Source: JBGPTF01 sp041490445 (lineage in GTDB: Bacteria; Acidobacteriota; Terriglobia; Acidiferrales; UBA7541). From it: 64,000 nt of DNA. Within the stretch, counting starts at the first letter, position 1; every line of letters begins with the position of its first letter. The position numbers and the translations under genes are program-made. The notes beneath the pieces were generated by a model, which worked only from the letters and a program-made list of their open reading frames with translations, ran no database searches and was not told where the DNA came from. The stretch covers positions 124,001 to 188,000 of the forward strand of contig JBGPTF010000004.1 of NCBI GenBank assembly GCA_041490445.1, given 5' to 3'. Of this stretch, positions 49,800 through 58,618 are shown one piece after another.

Positions 49800-50675
49800 T
49801 TAAAAGGACCGCAAAGAGAAGGTTTCTCGATCAGCCGGTTCCAAAGGGTTGGGATGTGGTTGACGCCCTAGAGCGTCTTCATCAACGACCGCCCTTTGCT
49901 CCAGCATCCGCAGAATCCAGTAACAGGCCAAACCCGCAGTTAGGTGCTTCAACGTGTGCCCGCTCACAATCCCGCCCAGCGAATAGATTGGCTTGTCCAA
50001 CAGCTGAAACAGTTTCGCCAGCTCGTAAAAAATGAAAGCAATCATCAGGTCCTTCGTGCGGCTGTATCTTGCCGGAAACAGGCCGATCATCGTGGCAATT
50101 CCCAGGACGGGAAAGAACTGCACAAACAAATAAAACCGGAGGTCGCCGTGAGCCTGGAGTTCGCCGATATACCAATAGCCTACACTCGCTGCTCCGAATG
50201 TTATCAGGGGCAGTAACAGCCACACTCCGACTCTGACGGAGATGCGTTCCACGATCGTGGCATCCAGGAGAGACACAAAGGAAAACGTCATCGGCAGGAG
50301 ATCCCAGATCAGCCGCGAGTTTCCGGGAGCAAGATGGTAGTAGCCCGATCCGATGCCGGTCAGTGTGATCCCGGCGAAGAAAACGAAATAAGGGATTCGC
50401 TCCCAACTCTCCGCAAAAGCTCTGTTGTGCGCTCTGCGAAACAGAAAAATGATGCCCCACAGACCCACAAGAAAAAAAGGAACGTTGGAAAGCACGTCAA
50501 AAGCATGGTGGATGGAAAGGATCGTCCGTTGATCGGCAAAGTCGTGGTAGCCCAGACCCAACGGAATCGGTGGCACAAAATATAGAGCAGCGCAGGCGAC
50601 CAGAGCGACCGAAACCAGGATGCACAGGCGTGTGCTGCGATCCCACATCCGCAACCGCTGCACCAAGCCGCGCAT
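49800..50675 (-). CDS. Ceramidase-like (CREST superfamily) membrane protein
   Basis: 291 residues from ATG 50675 with GGAGGTGA upstream; a longer frame to 50753 is unlikely. Seven or so spans. CREST-type polar residues lie in spans and loops: YHDFADQRTI, then FAGITLTGIGSGYYHLAPGNSRLIWDLLPMTF, and GHTLKHLTAG, giving the conserved Ser/His/Asp zinc-hydrolase set. Family members hydrolyse amide bonds in ceramides or act as receptors. A lipid-remodelling role is plausible. It is 38 nt upstream of the Trm112/methyltransferase gene. Confidence 0.68.
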   Translation of the reverse strand: MRGLVQRLRMWDRSTRLCILVSVALVACAALYFVPPIPLGLGYHDFADQRTILSIHHAFDVLSNVPFFLVGLWGIIFLFRRAHNRAFAESWERIPYFVFFAGITLTGIGSGYYHLAPGNSRLIWDLLPMTFSFVSLLDATIVERISVRVGVWLLLPLITFGAASVGYWYIGELQAHGDLRFYLFVQFFPVLGIATMIGLFPARYSRTKDLMIAFIFYELAKLFQLLDKPIYSLGGIVSGHTLKHLTAGLACYWILRMLEQRAVVDEDALGRQPHPNPLEPADRETFSLRSF

Positions 50676-51156
50676 TCTCGCATCACCTCCGTTGACGGGT
50701 GGGTTTGGGGGCTTGGACGCCAATTCTCTTATAAACTTAAAGTATAACATCATTCACCGGTTCAGCCGGAATCGTGAGTGCTGCTCAGCAGGCCTTCTGA
50801 ATGAACGCTTTCGGCTGAACGAACGCGAGGATTTCAGCTTTCATTGAGACGTTCGCCGTCAGCGGAAATGGCCGCGGGAGCTAAGCTGCAGTTTCGAGCA
50901 CGAGTTCACCCCCAACTGGGATTAGACTGCCGGAGGCGCGTTGAGAATGAGGCGTAACAGCAGGTTAAGACGCCACCGAGCGAGCTGCAAAACTCTATGG
51001 CGATTTCTCTGATTCTGGAAAGCAGTAAGAATTGCGTTTACTCTCGCTGGGCTCCGCAAGAAATTGGTACGCAGGTCAGGGTCTACCCGTCTGCAAAATC
51101 ATCTGCAGCGCTGTGGATGAAAAACCGGAAGCATAGTTCAAGTAATTGAAACGAAA
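50676..51156. other. Gene-free, AT-richer interval
   Basis: 481 nt without a supportable gene on either strand. The left end has AT-rich sequence (TTATACTTTAAG on the minus strand near 50738-50752) that may hold the promoter of the ceramidase-like gene. The rest shows no repeat or hairpin I can name; it ends at the 3-prime side of tRNA-Pro(CGG). Confidence 0.5.
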
Positions 51157-51234
51157 TGGTCGGGGCGAGTGGATTTGAACCACCGACCTCCTGGTCCCGA
51201 ACCAGGCGCTCTAGCCAGGCTGAGCCACGCCCCG
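51157..51234 (-). tRNA. tRNA-Pro (anticodon CGG)
   Basis: On the minus strand acceptor arms CGGGGCG/CGCCCCG pair, the anticodon stem CCTGG/CCAGG closes the loop TTCGGGA (anticodon CGG), the T-arm reads GGTTCAAATCC, and CCA is encoded. 78 nt. Confidence 0.95.
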
Positions 51235-51340
51235 ACCGCACGCACTCGGAAAGAATGTTCACCCCGAGTGGAGCGCTCAGAATAGCATAGCCTCGCCCGG
51301 CCGTGCCAGAATCGCGGCAGAACCTTTCCGCACGAAGTCG

Positions 51341-51369
51341 TTGACACCGGCCCCGGAGAGGACTACGTT
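51341..51369 (+). promoter_or_regulatory. Predicted promoter of the receiver-domain gene
   Basis: TTGACA (51341-51346), 17 nt, TACGTT (51364-51369), about 110 nt before the start codon. Confidence 0.45.
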
Positions 51370-51482
51370 TCTCTCTAGGAAATCGCGGTCGCGGACGGAG
51401 TTTCTCCCATCGCGATAGATCCCGTCCAGGCCCCTCAACTGCGGAGTCCGCGCCCGCCGCTTCCACTTTTGCGGAGGTGGCT

Positions 51483-51902
51483 ATGCCGCGCCGCTTGCGA
51501 GTCCTCGTTGTCAGTTCCGAGCCCGAGAATGGCCGCGCCCTGGGAACGCTTCTCGCTGCGCGTGGCCTCGACGCCATCGTCACCGCCACGCTCGCGGACG
51601 CGCGCGACCTTCTCTCGCAAAAAACGATTCGCCTGATTTTTTGCGACGCGCAGCTTGCCGACGGCAGTTTCCGCGAGCTGCTCGCGCTTGCCGAGCCGCA
51701 ACAGATTCCGGTGATCGTGGCGTCGCGGCTGGTGGACACGCCCCATTACCTCGAAGCGATGCAGCTCGGCGCATTCGATTTTGTCGGCATGCCGTTCCGG
51801 CGCGGCGAAGTCGAGCAAATCGTCGCCAGCGCGGTCCGCCAGCTTGCCGCCCGCGCGAAGCCCTCGGCCGGCCGCGGCGATCTCTCGGCAAGCCACGCCT
51901 GA
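51483..51902 (+). CDS. Response-regulator receiver-like protein
   Basis: 139 residues; ATG 51483 is preceded by GGAGGTGG. A single receiver domain: RVLVVSSEPENG in place of the usual acidic DD pair, the phospho-acceptor in IRLIFCDAQLADGSF (Asp about 56), VIVASRLVD for the T/S strand, and FDFVGMPFRRGEV where the conserved Lys is replaced by Met-Pro context. The missing acidic pair and Lys suggest a degenerate or phosphorylation-independent receiver. No kinase or output domain is adjacent. Confidence 0.72.
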   Translation: MPRRLRVLVVSSEPENGRALGTLLAARGLDAIVTATLADARDLLSQKTIRLIFCDAQLADGSFRELLALAEPQQIPVIVASRLVDTPHYLEAMQLGAFDFVGMPFRRGEVEQIVASAVRQLAARAKPSAGRGDLSASHA

Positions 51903-51988
51903 GTTGGCGCGCCGCCGCGTCTTCGCGCTATTTCTGCACCGGCTCTCCCTTCGCTCGCCGATTCCTCTGCGCCGCGCCTCCCCGGCGC

Positions 51989-51994
51989 TATAAT
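51989..51994 (+). promoter_or_regulatory. Perfect -10 box before rtcB
   Basis: TATAAT at 51989-51994, 35 nt before the rtcB ATG. The -35 region (around 51966) is poorly conserved. Confidence 0.4.
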
Positions 51995-52028
51995 GTAAAG
52001 CCAGCGCCCCGCAGATTGGACCGCCGTC

Positions 52029-53483
52029 ATGGCCATCGCAAAAAGTGAACTCCGCAAGCTCGACAGCTACCGCTGGCTCGTCCCGCGTTCGGCGAAGCCC
52101 GGGATGCTCACCGACGCGCTCATCTACGCCGACGAGCGCCTGCTCGACCAGATCGTTACCGATCTTTCCATCGAGCAGGCGATGAACGTCGCCTTTCTTC
52201 CCGGCATCGTCGGCCGCTCGCTCGCCATGCCCGACATTCATCAGGGCTACGGCTTTCCCATCGGCGGCGTCGCGGCCACCGACTTGCAAAAGGGCGTCGT
52301 CTCGCCCGGCGGCGTCGGCTTCGACATCAACTGCGGCGTGCGCCTGCTCGCGAGCACGCTGAATCGCGGCGAAGTCACCCCGAAGCTGCGCGAGCTGGTG
52401 AACCAGCTTTTCCGCGACGTGCCTTCCGGCACCGGCTCCCAGGGACACGTCCCCTGCACGTTCGACGAACTCAATGAAGTGCTCGAGCGCGGCGCGGCGT
52501 GGACGGTCGAGCACGGCTATGGCGAGCCGGAAGATCTCGAATTCTGCGAGGAGTCCGGCTGCCTGGCCGGCGCCAACCCGGCGAAGGTTTCCGACCGCGC
52601 GAAGCAGCGCGGGCGCACGCAGATCGGCACGCTCGGCAGCGGCAACCATTTCCTCGAAGTGCAGTACGTCGAAAAAATCTTCGAGCCGGAAACTGCCGAA
52701 TGCTTCGGCCTGCGCCTGGACCAGGTTGTCGTCCTCATCCACTGCGGCTCGCGCGGCCTCGGCCATCAGGTCTGCACCGATTTTCTGAAAGTGATGAACG
52801 AGGCGATGCGCCGCTACTCGATTTCGCTCCCCGACCGCCAGCTCGCCTGCGTCCCGCTGCACTCGCAGGAAGCGAAGGACTATCTCGCCGCGATGGCCGC
52901 CGCCGCGAATTTCGCCTGGGCGAATCGCCAGGCCATCACGCATTTCACCCGCGGCGCGTTCCGCAGAGTCCTCGGCGAAGGCGTGCGCCTCCGCGTGGTG
53001 TACGACGTGGCGCACAACATCGCCAAGCGCGAACGCCACCGCTTCGCGACCAACGGCCGCGTCGAGCGCGAAGTCCTCGTCCATCGCAAAGGCGCCACGC
53101 GCTCGTTTCCCGCCGGCGCGCCGGGATTGCCCGCCGCCTACGCCGCCGTCGGCCAGCCGGTGCTGATCCCCGGCTCGATGGGCACCGCGAGTTACGTCCT
53201 CGTCGGCACCGATCGCGCGATGGAGGAAACCTTCGGCACCGTCTGCCACGGCGCCGGCCGCGCGATGTCGCGCACCGCCGCGAAACGAGGCCGCGACGCC
53301 CGCGTCGAAATAAAAAAGCTCGAAGAGCAGGGAATTATTCTGCGCTCCGAAACCCGCGACGGTGTGCTGGAAGAAATCCCCGAAGCCTACAAGGACATTG
53401 ACGCCGTCGTGGACGTTGTCCACAACGCCGGCCTCGCCCGCAAAGTCGCGCGCCTCCGCCCCATGGGTGTCATTAAAGGATAG
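52029..53483 (+). CDS. rtcB: RNA-splicing ligase RtcB
   Basis: 484 residues. The RtcB signatures are intact: MPDIHQGYGFPIGGVAA, GGVGFDINCGVR (metal-binding Cys), GTLGSGNHFLEVQ, HCGSRGLGHQV, VYDVAHNIAKRE, and GSMGTASYVLVG with the C-terminal HGAGRAMSR. It ligates RNA 3-prime phosphate or cyclic phosphate ends to 5-prime hydroxyls using GTP and Mn2+. No archease or RtcR regulator is nearby. Confidence 0.95.
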   Translation: MAIAKSELRKLDSYRWLVPRSAKPGMLTDALIYADERLLDQIVTDLSIEQAMNVAFLPGIVGRSLAMPDIHQGYGFPIGGVAATDLQKGVVSPGGVGFDINCGVRLLASTLNRGEVTPKLRELVNQLFRDVPSGTGSQGHVPCTFDELNEVLERGAAWTVEHGYGEPEDLEFCEESGCLAGANPAKVSDRAKQRGRTQIGTLGSGNHFLEVQYVEKIFEPETAECFGLRLDQVVVLIHCGSRGLGHQVCTDFLKVMNEAMRRYSISLPDRQLACVPLHSQEAKDYLAAMAAAANFAWANRQAITHFTRGAFRRVLGEGVRLRVVYDVAHNIAKRERHRFATNGRVEREVLVHRKGATRSFPAGAPGLPAAYAAVGQPVLIPGSMGTASYVLVGTDRAMEETFGTVCHGAGRAMSRTAAKRGRDARVEIKKLEEQGIILRSETRDGVLEEIPEAYKDIDAVVDVVHNAGLARKVARLRPMGVIKG

Positions 53484-53561
53484 TGACGAGTGGCTCGTCG
53501 CTAGTGGCTGGCGCACTGCAACCCGCAACGAGCGAGGAAACGCGTCGGAAGAGGCGGGTCT

Positions 53562-53580
53562 AAAGTCCGGACTTTTTCTC
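53562..53580 (+). terminator. Possible weak terminator after rtcB
   Basis: The palindrome AAAGTCCGGACTTT (53562-53575) is followed by TTCTC. The stem would be only 5 bp with a 4-nt loop, so efficiency is doubtful. Confidence 0.3.
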
Positions 53581-53691
53581 CCGGAATGCGTTTGTCTCAA
53601 GCCGGCCATCCGGCACCTCCTGAGCGGTTTCGCTTTTTCTTCAAAAAAGTGCATTCTGGTTGCGGGTAGACGCACCTCCTCTCGTTTGTTT

Positions 53692-54237
53692 TCAATGTTT
53701 TGACTCGGTCTTAGAATGCGGCTCAGTTGCGGGTAAATATCGCTGCCGGAAGGCGTCGCGGTCCGGCCCGGCTGGATAACCGCGTGTCGAATCCCCGTCA
53801 GCCGGAGGAAGACTTGAGGCGGCAATGGCGTCCTCCGGGGCGGTGGTGCGTGTGACGACGACGCGGTTCGGGGGTTCGACCCATTGGCCGTCGTCGTTGA
53901 TGCGCGTGCAGGCCCGGACGGCGCGGATGATGGCAGTAGCACCCACTTCAACTTGGTCGTTGCGCTCGATGAGGTTTTCGAGCGCCGCGCGCATGTTGCG
54001 CCGCCGGAGCGGAAACAGGCCGGTGGCATGGGCGTGGCGATAGATGGAAGAACGGTCGGCAAGACCATAATTCTCGGCAATGTCGTAGGGGTCGCGCCAG
54101 TCGAGGAAGTCCTGCTCGATGGCGTCGCGTTCAGCGTGGCGGCAGACGGTGCAGTGGCGTTGGTGATGCGACAGGCTCACCTGCCGGGGTTCTGAGGTTA
54201 CGTTGCTGGTGTTACGTAGTTCGTTAGCTTTTTTCAT
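53692..54237 (-). CDS. Hypothetical protein with putative zinc/helix-turn-helix N-terminus
   Basis: 181 residues from ATG 54237 (GAGG upstream). The N-terminal part has HHQRHCTVCRHAERDAIEQDFLDWRDPYDIAENYGLADRSSIYRHAHATGLF: a Cys/His cluster followed by a helix-turn-helix-like segment. The middle (RAALENLIERNDQVEVGATAIIRAVRACTRINDDGQWVEP) looks helical; the C-terminal 60 residues are polar and disordered. It resembles small DNA-binding proteins associated with phage or terminase small subunits, but I do not claim a function. Confidence 0.55.
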   Translation of the reverse strand: MKKANELRNTSNVTSEPRQVSLSHHQRHCTVCRHAERDAIEQDFLDWRDPYDIAENYGLADRSSIYRHAHATGLFPLRRRNMRAALENLIERNDQVEVGATAIIRAVRACTRINDDGQWVEPPNRVVVTRTTAPEDAIAASSLPPADGDSTRGYPAGPDRDAFRQRYLPATEPHSKTESKH

Positions 54238-54575
54238 GGCGCCTCGCAGATGGTGGTCTTTCAGGCAGGCTAGCACGATGGTGGGAGAATGTCAGTTCAA
54301 GTTGGCTGTGGACTTTTGTGAAGATGGGTGAAAGGCGGGCGGCCCACTCACCGGAGGCGGCCATGTCGCCATGCAGTGTATTGGGGAGGAGGAGAGCAGA
54401 GGATTTACCGCAGAGACGCAGAGTGCGCAGAGGGTGCGCAGAGAAAAGCAGTTGCGGTAGGGGGCAGTCGCGATGGATTGGTTACGAATGCTATGGAGAT
54501 GAATTGTTTTCCAACCCGGCGCTGAAGGGAAACTTAGTTGATCTCTCGGTTGAAGCGCAGTGTGTTATTCAGCGA
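54238..54575. other. Intergenic region with short tandem CGCAGAG repeat
   Basis: 338 nt without a supportable gene. At 54404-54447 the sequence TTTACCGCAGAGACGCAGAG continues in tandem GCGCAGAG units, a motif found dispersed in intergenic DNA of many unrelated bacteria. Confidence 0.5.
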
Positions 54576-55046
54576 TTAGTTTCTTTTCTTCGGATGCCAC
54601 CGCAGATGGACTTTGCCTGCTCGTGTGATGGCCGCGACAAACGGTGGCTGGAACCTGCGGCACATCCTCTGCATCCCGCGAAGTGCAACCTCAAGAGCTG
54701 CGGCCATCTCTTCTCCTGACATGTTACCGGAGGCGAACACAAACTGGCGAACGGCATTCTCTTCGAGCGCGCGCTTCTCCAGGTAGTTATAGCGGATTCG
54801 CTTGTCTGCAGTAAGCAAGACCCAGTTATTGCTCCCGACAAGAGGCAACCAGGTCTGGTCGGTTGTTCCTCGTGAAAAGTGATCGAGATGACGCTCGAAA
54901 CGCACCTCAAGCTTCCTCAAAGTCGCCTGGATTGCGGCAGAGTTGCAGAGGTTTTCGTCGAGGTATAGGACGAAGTCTTCAGGCTGCGACGGGGAGGGCC
55001 CGCTCCCATCGGATGGCTTCTTCGATCTGCTGGGCCGTGCACTCAT
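54576..55046 (-). CDS. PIN-like (DUF5615/Mut7-C type) protein, candidate toxin
   Basis: 156 residues from ATG 55046; a TTG at 55058 is the alternative. The PIN-like fold is suggested by FVLYLDENLCNSAAIQATL (first acidic residue), a middle loop, and WVLLTADKRIRYNYLEKRALEE with the second acidic position; this is the arrangement of DUF5615-type putative RNases. The start lies inside the upstream gene (68-nt overlap), as in toxin-antitoxin operons. It pairs with the DUF433-containing protein. Confidence 0.65.
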   Translation of the reverse strand: MSARPSRSKKPSDGSGPSPSQPEDFVLYLDENLCNSAAIQATLRKLEVRFERHLDHFSRGTTDQTWLPLVGSNNWVLLTADKRIRYNYLEKRALEENAVRQFVFASGNMSGEEMAAALEVALRGMQRMCRRFQPPFVAAITRAGKVHLRWHPKKRN

Positions 55047-55650
55047 ATTCTGCGGCAAGCTGCGCGATGGACTCCCGCGCGTTGAAACGCGAGGAGATTA
55101 TAGCAGTCGAAATGCCCGTGCCAGCGATAATGGGCTTCCCGAAACCAACCATTGGGTTGATCTCAATTGTCTTCGGCTCTGAGGGTCCGGGCTGAACGAC
55201 AAAGGGGAAGAATCGGAAGCTACCCATGGCGTCAACTTCGACTCTTTCAAGATGGATGTGATAGAAATTCAGGCCCATCTGACCGTGCCGGGAGACGTTG
55301 ATGATACCTCCCAACTCCTCGATGAACAGGTCCCTATGATCCGTTAGAAATATCTCGTTGATGAGCGGATGAGGCTTCGGAAAATCTTTGCTAATCTGTA
55401 TGAGAGCGCTGCGGACTCTTGGGAGTTTTAGGTTGTAGATTTTCCTCATGCCTGCCAGGACGTGGCATTCGAGCAGATTCATAAAAGAAAGTCGCACCGG
55501 GTCTATTTGCGTGGGCTGGATGATGGGAGGTCTTTTGTGAAATCCGGTCAGCCAATAGCGAAGGGTCTGGTACGGCACCTTGAGATACACAGCCGCCTCA
55601 GAAAGACCGTAGGCGGGCTGCTCATAGAGCTTCTTGAACGGTGCGGTCAT
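54979..55650 (-). CDS. DUF433-domain protein with N-terminal helix-turn-helix, candidate antitoxin
   Basis: 223 residues from ATG 55650; the GTG at 55704 overlaps the likely -10 (TATTATAAG) and is rejected. Residues about 10-45 look like a MerR/HTH-17 helix-turn-helix (YGLSEAAVYLKVPYQTLRYWLTGF). The C-terminal ~80 residues are DUF433: IEINPMVGFGKPIIAGTGISTAIISSRFNARESIAQLAAEYECTAQQIEEAIRW. DUF433 proteins are the usual partners of DUF5615 PIN-like toxins. The protein is longer than the usual antitoxin, with an insert of about 90 residues between the two domains. Confidence 0.7.
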   Translation of the reverse strand: MTAPFKKLYEQPAYGLSEAAVYLKVPYQTLRYWLTGFHKRPPIIQPTQIDPVRLSFMNLLECHVLAGMRKIYNLKLPRVRSALIQISKDFPKPHPLINEIFLTDHRDLFIEELGGIINVSRHGQMGLNFYHIHLERVEVDAMGSFRFFPFVVQPGPSEPKTIEINPMVGFGKPIIAGTGISTAIISSRFNARESIAQLAAEYECTAQQIEEAIRWERALPVAA

Positions 55651-55855
55651 CGAGGTATCATCGTCCTCTGCTAGAATCCCAAGACTTATAATAGCACGTC
55701 CCACGGTCGGCTACGTTTTCTTGGACACCTCCTTGCGGATAAGTCTTCCGAACCACGTTTCAGAAATCCTGGGCCCTCCTCGGCAGAAATTTTTCCGAAT
55801 TCGGCCAAGAGTCGGATCAGGATCTGCACCAGCTCTGGTCAGTCGCGACTGGCCA

Positions 55856-57451
55856 CTATCCTTCCGGCAAACGGATGAGGTGGGCCTCGGTGATGGAGGA
55901 AATACCGCGGATGGGCAGAAGGATGGCGTCGGTGACGTCGCCGTCGAGGCGGACGAGCGCGACGGCGTCGGCGCCCTGCTGCGGCGCGCGGCGGCCGAGC
56001 GCAAACGTGGCGATGTTGATCCCGCGGCTGCCGAGGACGGTTCCCACCTGGCCGATTACGCCCGGTACGTCGCGGTTGCGCAGAAGCAGCAGAGTGCCTT
56101 CGAGCGGGGCTTCGAGCTCGATGCCGTCGAAGCGCAGAATGCGCGGCGAGGCGTCGTGGAACACGGTGCCTTCGACGGCGAGCTCCGTGAAAGTTCCGCC
56201 GTCCGCGTGCGCCAGCGCGACTTCGACCGTATTCGGAAAGCCGCGCTCGCGCCGCCGCGTGGTTTCTTCGACCACCAGCCCGCGCGCTGCCGCCACCGCC
56301 GCGGCGTTCACCAGATTTACCTTTTCGTCGAGGACGCTGTTCAGCACGCCCGCGAGCACGGCGTTGCGCAGGACGTGCGTGCCCAGCTCGGCAGGCTCGC
56401 CCGCGAAGCCGATGCGAATTTTTCCGGCGCGGCCGGGCGCCGCCTGCGCGACCAGCGAGCCGAGGCGCTCCGCCAGCTCGAGATACGGACGCAGCCGGCG
56501 ATATTGCTCCGCGGAAAGCGCGGGGAGATTCACCGCGTTGCGGATGAGTCCTTCGGCGAGAAAGTCGCGCACCTGCTGGGCGATCAGCGTGCCCACTTCT
56601 TCCTGCGCCTCGGCGGTCGAGCCGGCAATGTGCGGCGTGGCAATGACGTTCGGCAGGCCGATGAGCGGGGAATTGCGAGGCGGCTCCTCGGTGAACGTGT
56701 CCACCGCCGCGCCGGCCAGATGTCCCGAGCGGAGCGCTTCGGCGAGCTCGGCTTCGTCCACCAATTCGCCGCGCGCGGTGTTAACGAGCCGCGCCCCGCG
56801 CTTCATTTTCGCGATGGCCGCGGCGTTAATCATTTTTTCGGTCGCGGGGCTGAGCGCGGCGTGGAGCGAAATGTAATCCGAGCGCGCGAACAATTGATCG
56901 AGCGGGACGAGTTCGACGTCCGCTTCGCGCGCCACTTCCGCGCCGACGAAGGGATCGTGCGCGAGCACCTTCATCTCGAACGCGTGGGCGCGGCGGGCCA
57001 CTTCGCTGCCCACGCGGCCCAGGCCGGCAAGCCCAAGCGTTTTGCCGCGCAGCTCCGTTCCAGTGGCGCCGGATTTTTCCCAGCGCCCGGCGTGAATCGC
57101 CTCATTGAGGCGCGGCACGGACCGCGCGAGGGCAAGCAGCAGAGCGAAGGTATGCTCGGCGACGCTGACGGCGTTGCCGCCGGGCGTGTTCATCACCAGC
57201 ACGCCGCGGCGCGTGGCGGCTTCGACGTCAATGTTGTCCACGCCGACGCCGGCGCGTCCAACGACGCGGAGTTGCGGCGCGTGTTCGAGCAGTTCGGCGG
57301 TGACGCGCGTGGCGCTGCGGACGATCAGGGCGTGGGCTGTCGCGAGTTCTGCCTCGAGCGCAGCGGCCGCGGGCTGCGCGATTTCCCAGCCCGTTTCGCG
57401 CAGCAGTGCAAGACCGCGCTCGCTGATTTTGTCCGCCACCACCAGTTTCAT
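55856..57451 (-). CDS. serA: D-3-phosphoglycerate dehydrogenase
   Basis: 531 residues from ATG 57451. NAD-binding GKTLGLAGLGRVGSEVARRA, catalytic Arg in LVNTARGELVDE, Glu in the FTEEPP segment, and His in NVIATPHIAGSTAEAQE are all present. An intervening ASB domain and a C-terminal ACT domain (GVIGQVGTVLGSRGINIATFAL) make the long form of SerA, subject to serine feedback. It oxidises 3-phosphoglycerate, the first committed step of serine synthesis. Divergent from the yqeY gene. Confidence 0.94.
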   Translation of the reverse strand: MKLVVADKISERGLALLRETGWEIAQPAAAALEAELATAHALIVRSATRVTAELLEHAPQLRVVGRAGVGVDNIDVEAATRRGVLVMNTPGGNAVSVAEHTFALLLALARSVPRLNEAIHAGRWEKSGATGTELRGKTLGLAGLGRVGSEVARRAHAFEMKVLAHDPFVGAEVAREADVELVPLDQLFARSDYISLHAALSPATEKMINAAAIAKMKRGARLVNTARGELVDEAELAEALRSGHLAGAAVDTFTEEPPRNSPLIGLPNVIATPHIAGSTAEAQEEVGTLIAQQVRDFLAEGLIRNAVNLPALSAEQYRRLRPYLELAERLGSLVAQAAPGRAGKIRIGFAGEPAELGTHVLRNAVLAGVLNSVLDEKVNLVNAAAVAAARGLVVEETTRRRERGFPNTVEVALAHADGGTFTELAVEGTVFHDASPRILRFDGIELEAPLEGTLLLLRNRDVPGVIGQVGTVLGSRGINIATFALGRRAPQQGADAVALVRLDGDVTDAILLPIRGISSITEAHLIRLPEG

Positions 57452-57542
57452 GACCACGAGCGTAGTGTGCGCGGCGAGCGGTGTCAATCGCGATGCAGCG
57501 CCGCGGGCGTGTGCTATTCTTGTTGCGACGGGAGCGATGCCG

Positions 57543-57992
57543 ATGAGCTTTGTGGAACGAATTCAGAAAGATCTTACCGGCGCGATGAAAGGGAAAGACG
57601 AGCTGCGGCTGAGCACGCTGCGCATGATGAAGTCCGCGCTGAAGAACAAGGAAGTCGAGAAAATGCGCCCGCTCGAGGATCTCGAAGCGCTGCAGGTGAT
57701 GCAGACGCTCGTGAAGCAGCGGCGCGAATCCATCGAGCAGTTCACCAAGGGCGGCCGCAAGGACCTGGCGGAAAAAGAGGCGAAGGAAATCACGATCATC
57801 GAGCGGTATTTGCCGGCCGCGCCTTCGGACGAAGAGATGCATGCCGCGATCGACGAAGCTATCGCGGAAACGGGCGTGGATTCACCGAAAGGCATGGGCG
57901 CCGTGATCAAAGCGGCGCGCGCGCGGCTCGAAGGCAAGACGGTGGACGGGAAGCTGCTGAGCGACCGCGTCCGCGCGCGGCTGTCGAGCTAA
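57543..57992 (+). CDS. yqeY: GatB/YqeY domain protein
   Basis: 149 residues from ATG 57543 (GGGAG 8 nt upstream). The YqeY fold is clear: IQKDLTGAMKGKDELRLSTLRMMKSALKNKEVEK, LVKQRRESIEQF, KEITIIERYLPAAPSDEE, and GAVIKAARARLEGKTVDGKLLSDRVRARL. Related to the tRNA-binding tail of GatB; precise role unknown, often a tRNA-binding helper. Followed by a hypothetical gene 11 nt later. Confidence 0.9.
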   Translation: MSFVERIQKDLTGAMKGKDELRLSTLRMMKSALKNKEVEKMRPLEDLEALQVMQTLVKQRRESIEQFTKGGRKDLAEKEAKEITIIERYLPAAPSDEEMHAAIDEAIAETGVDSPKGMGAVIKAARARLEGKTVDGKLLSDRVRARLSS

Positions 57993-58003
57993 GCAGGTCG
58001 GTT

Positions 58004-58618
58004 GTGTCCCTGCCGGAAACCATCGCCGTCAAGTACACCGAAGAAGAAGCCGAATATCTGAGCGTGCGGCCGGTAGTCCGCCAGACGTTTCGTATGAACG
58101 AGCTGGTGGACATGATTCTTTCAGTCACCGGCAAGGATTCCGCGCGCATCCAGCAGGTGCTGCGCTCCGGAACCGTCGTCTATCATTATTATCGTTACTG
58201 GTGGACGGGCTTCACCGCGGAAGCCGCGGCGCTTTCCGCGGTGCTTGCGGCGTATCCCGATCACGATCCGGCGCGTCCGTTTCGCGCGGAGGATTGCACC
58301 GGGGTGCTGCTCGAGACCGGCGGGCACCCGCCGCGCCGCTCGGTGGAATTGCGCCGCGAAGCAGCTTCCGCCAAGCGGATGTTCAGCGCGCGCAGTTTCT
58401 GGGACAGCTTGCTGGACCTGACGCGCGCGGGTGCTCCCGCCTATCGCGAATATTCCTACACGCATCGCGCCGATTTGTTTTCGCGGGAAATTTCTCCGGA
58501 GGAACTTGCGGCGTTGCAGCGCGACGCCGGGCGGATCGCACTACGCGCGCTGCGCGTGCAGTTGCAGGCGCTGCCGGAAGCGGCGCGCGTCATTTATCTT
58601 TGCCCGCGGTCGCGGTGA
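58004..58618 (+). CDS. Hypothetical protein
   Basis: 204 residues from GTG 58004; much longer frames upstream are antisense to serA and rejected. It starts VSLPETIAVKYTEEEAEYLSVRPVVRQTF and contains HYYRYWWTGFTAEAAALSAVLAAYPDHDPARPF and a C-terminal helical segment ending RVIYLCPRSR. No motif I can assign; it contains a cluster of aromatic residues (YHYYRYWW) that may be a core. It is probably co-transcribed with yqeY. Confidence 0.65.
   Translation: MSLPETIAVKYTEEEAEYLSVRPVVRQTFRMNELVDMILSVTGKDSARIQQVLRSGTVVYHYYRYWWTGFTAEAAALSAVLAAYPDHDPARPFRAEDCTGVLLETGGHPPRRSVELRREAASAKRMFSARSFWDSLLDLTRAGAPAYREYSYTHRADLFSREISPEELAALQRDAGRIALRALRVQLQALPEAARVIYLCPRSR

Noticed and set aside
51100..51240. tRNA-Pro(CGG) as integration site for an island
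   Set aside because: No integrase gene and no second copy of the tRNA 3-prime end found in the window.
55634..58003. A 994-residue plus-strand frame
   Set aside because: Most of it is antisense to serA and out of frame with yqeY; only its last 204 codons (from 58004) look like a real protein.
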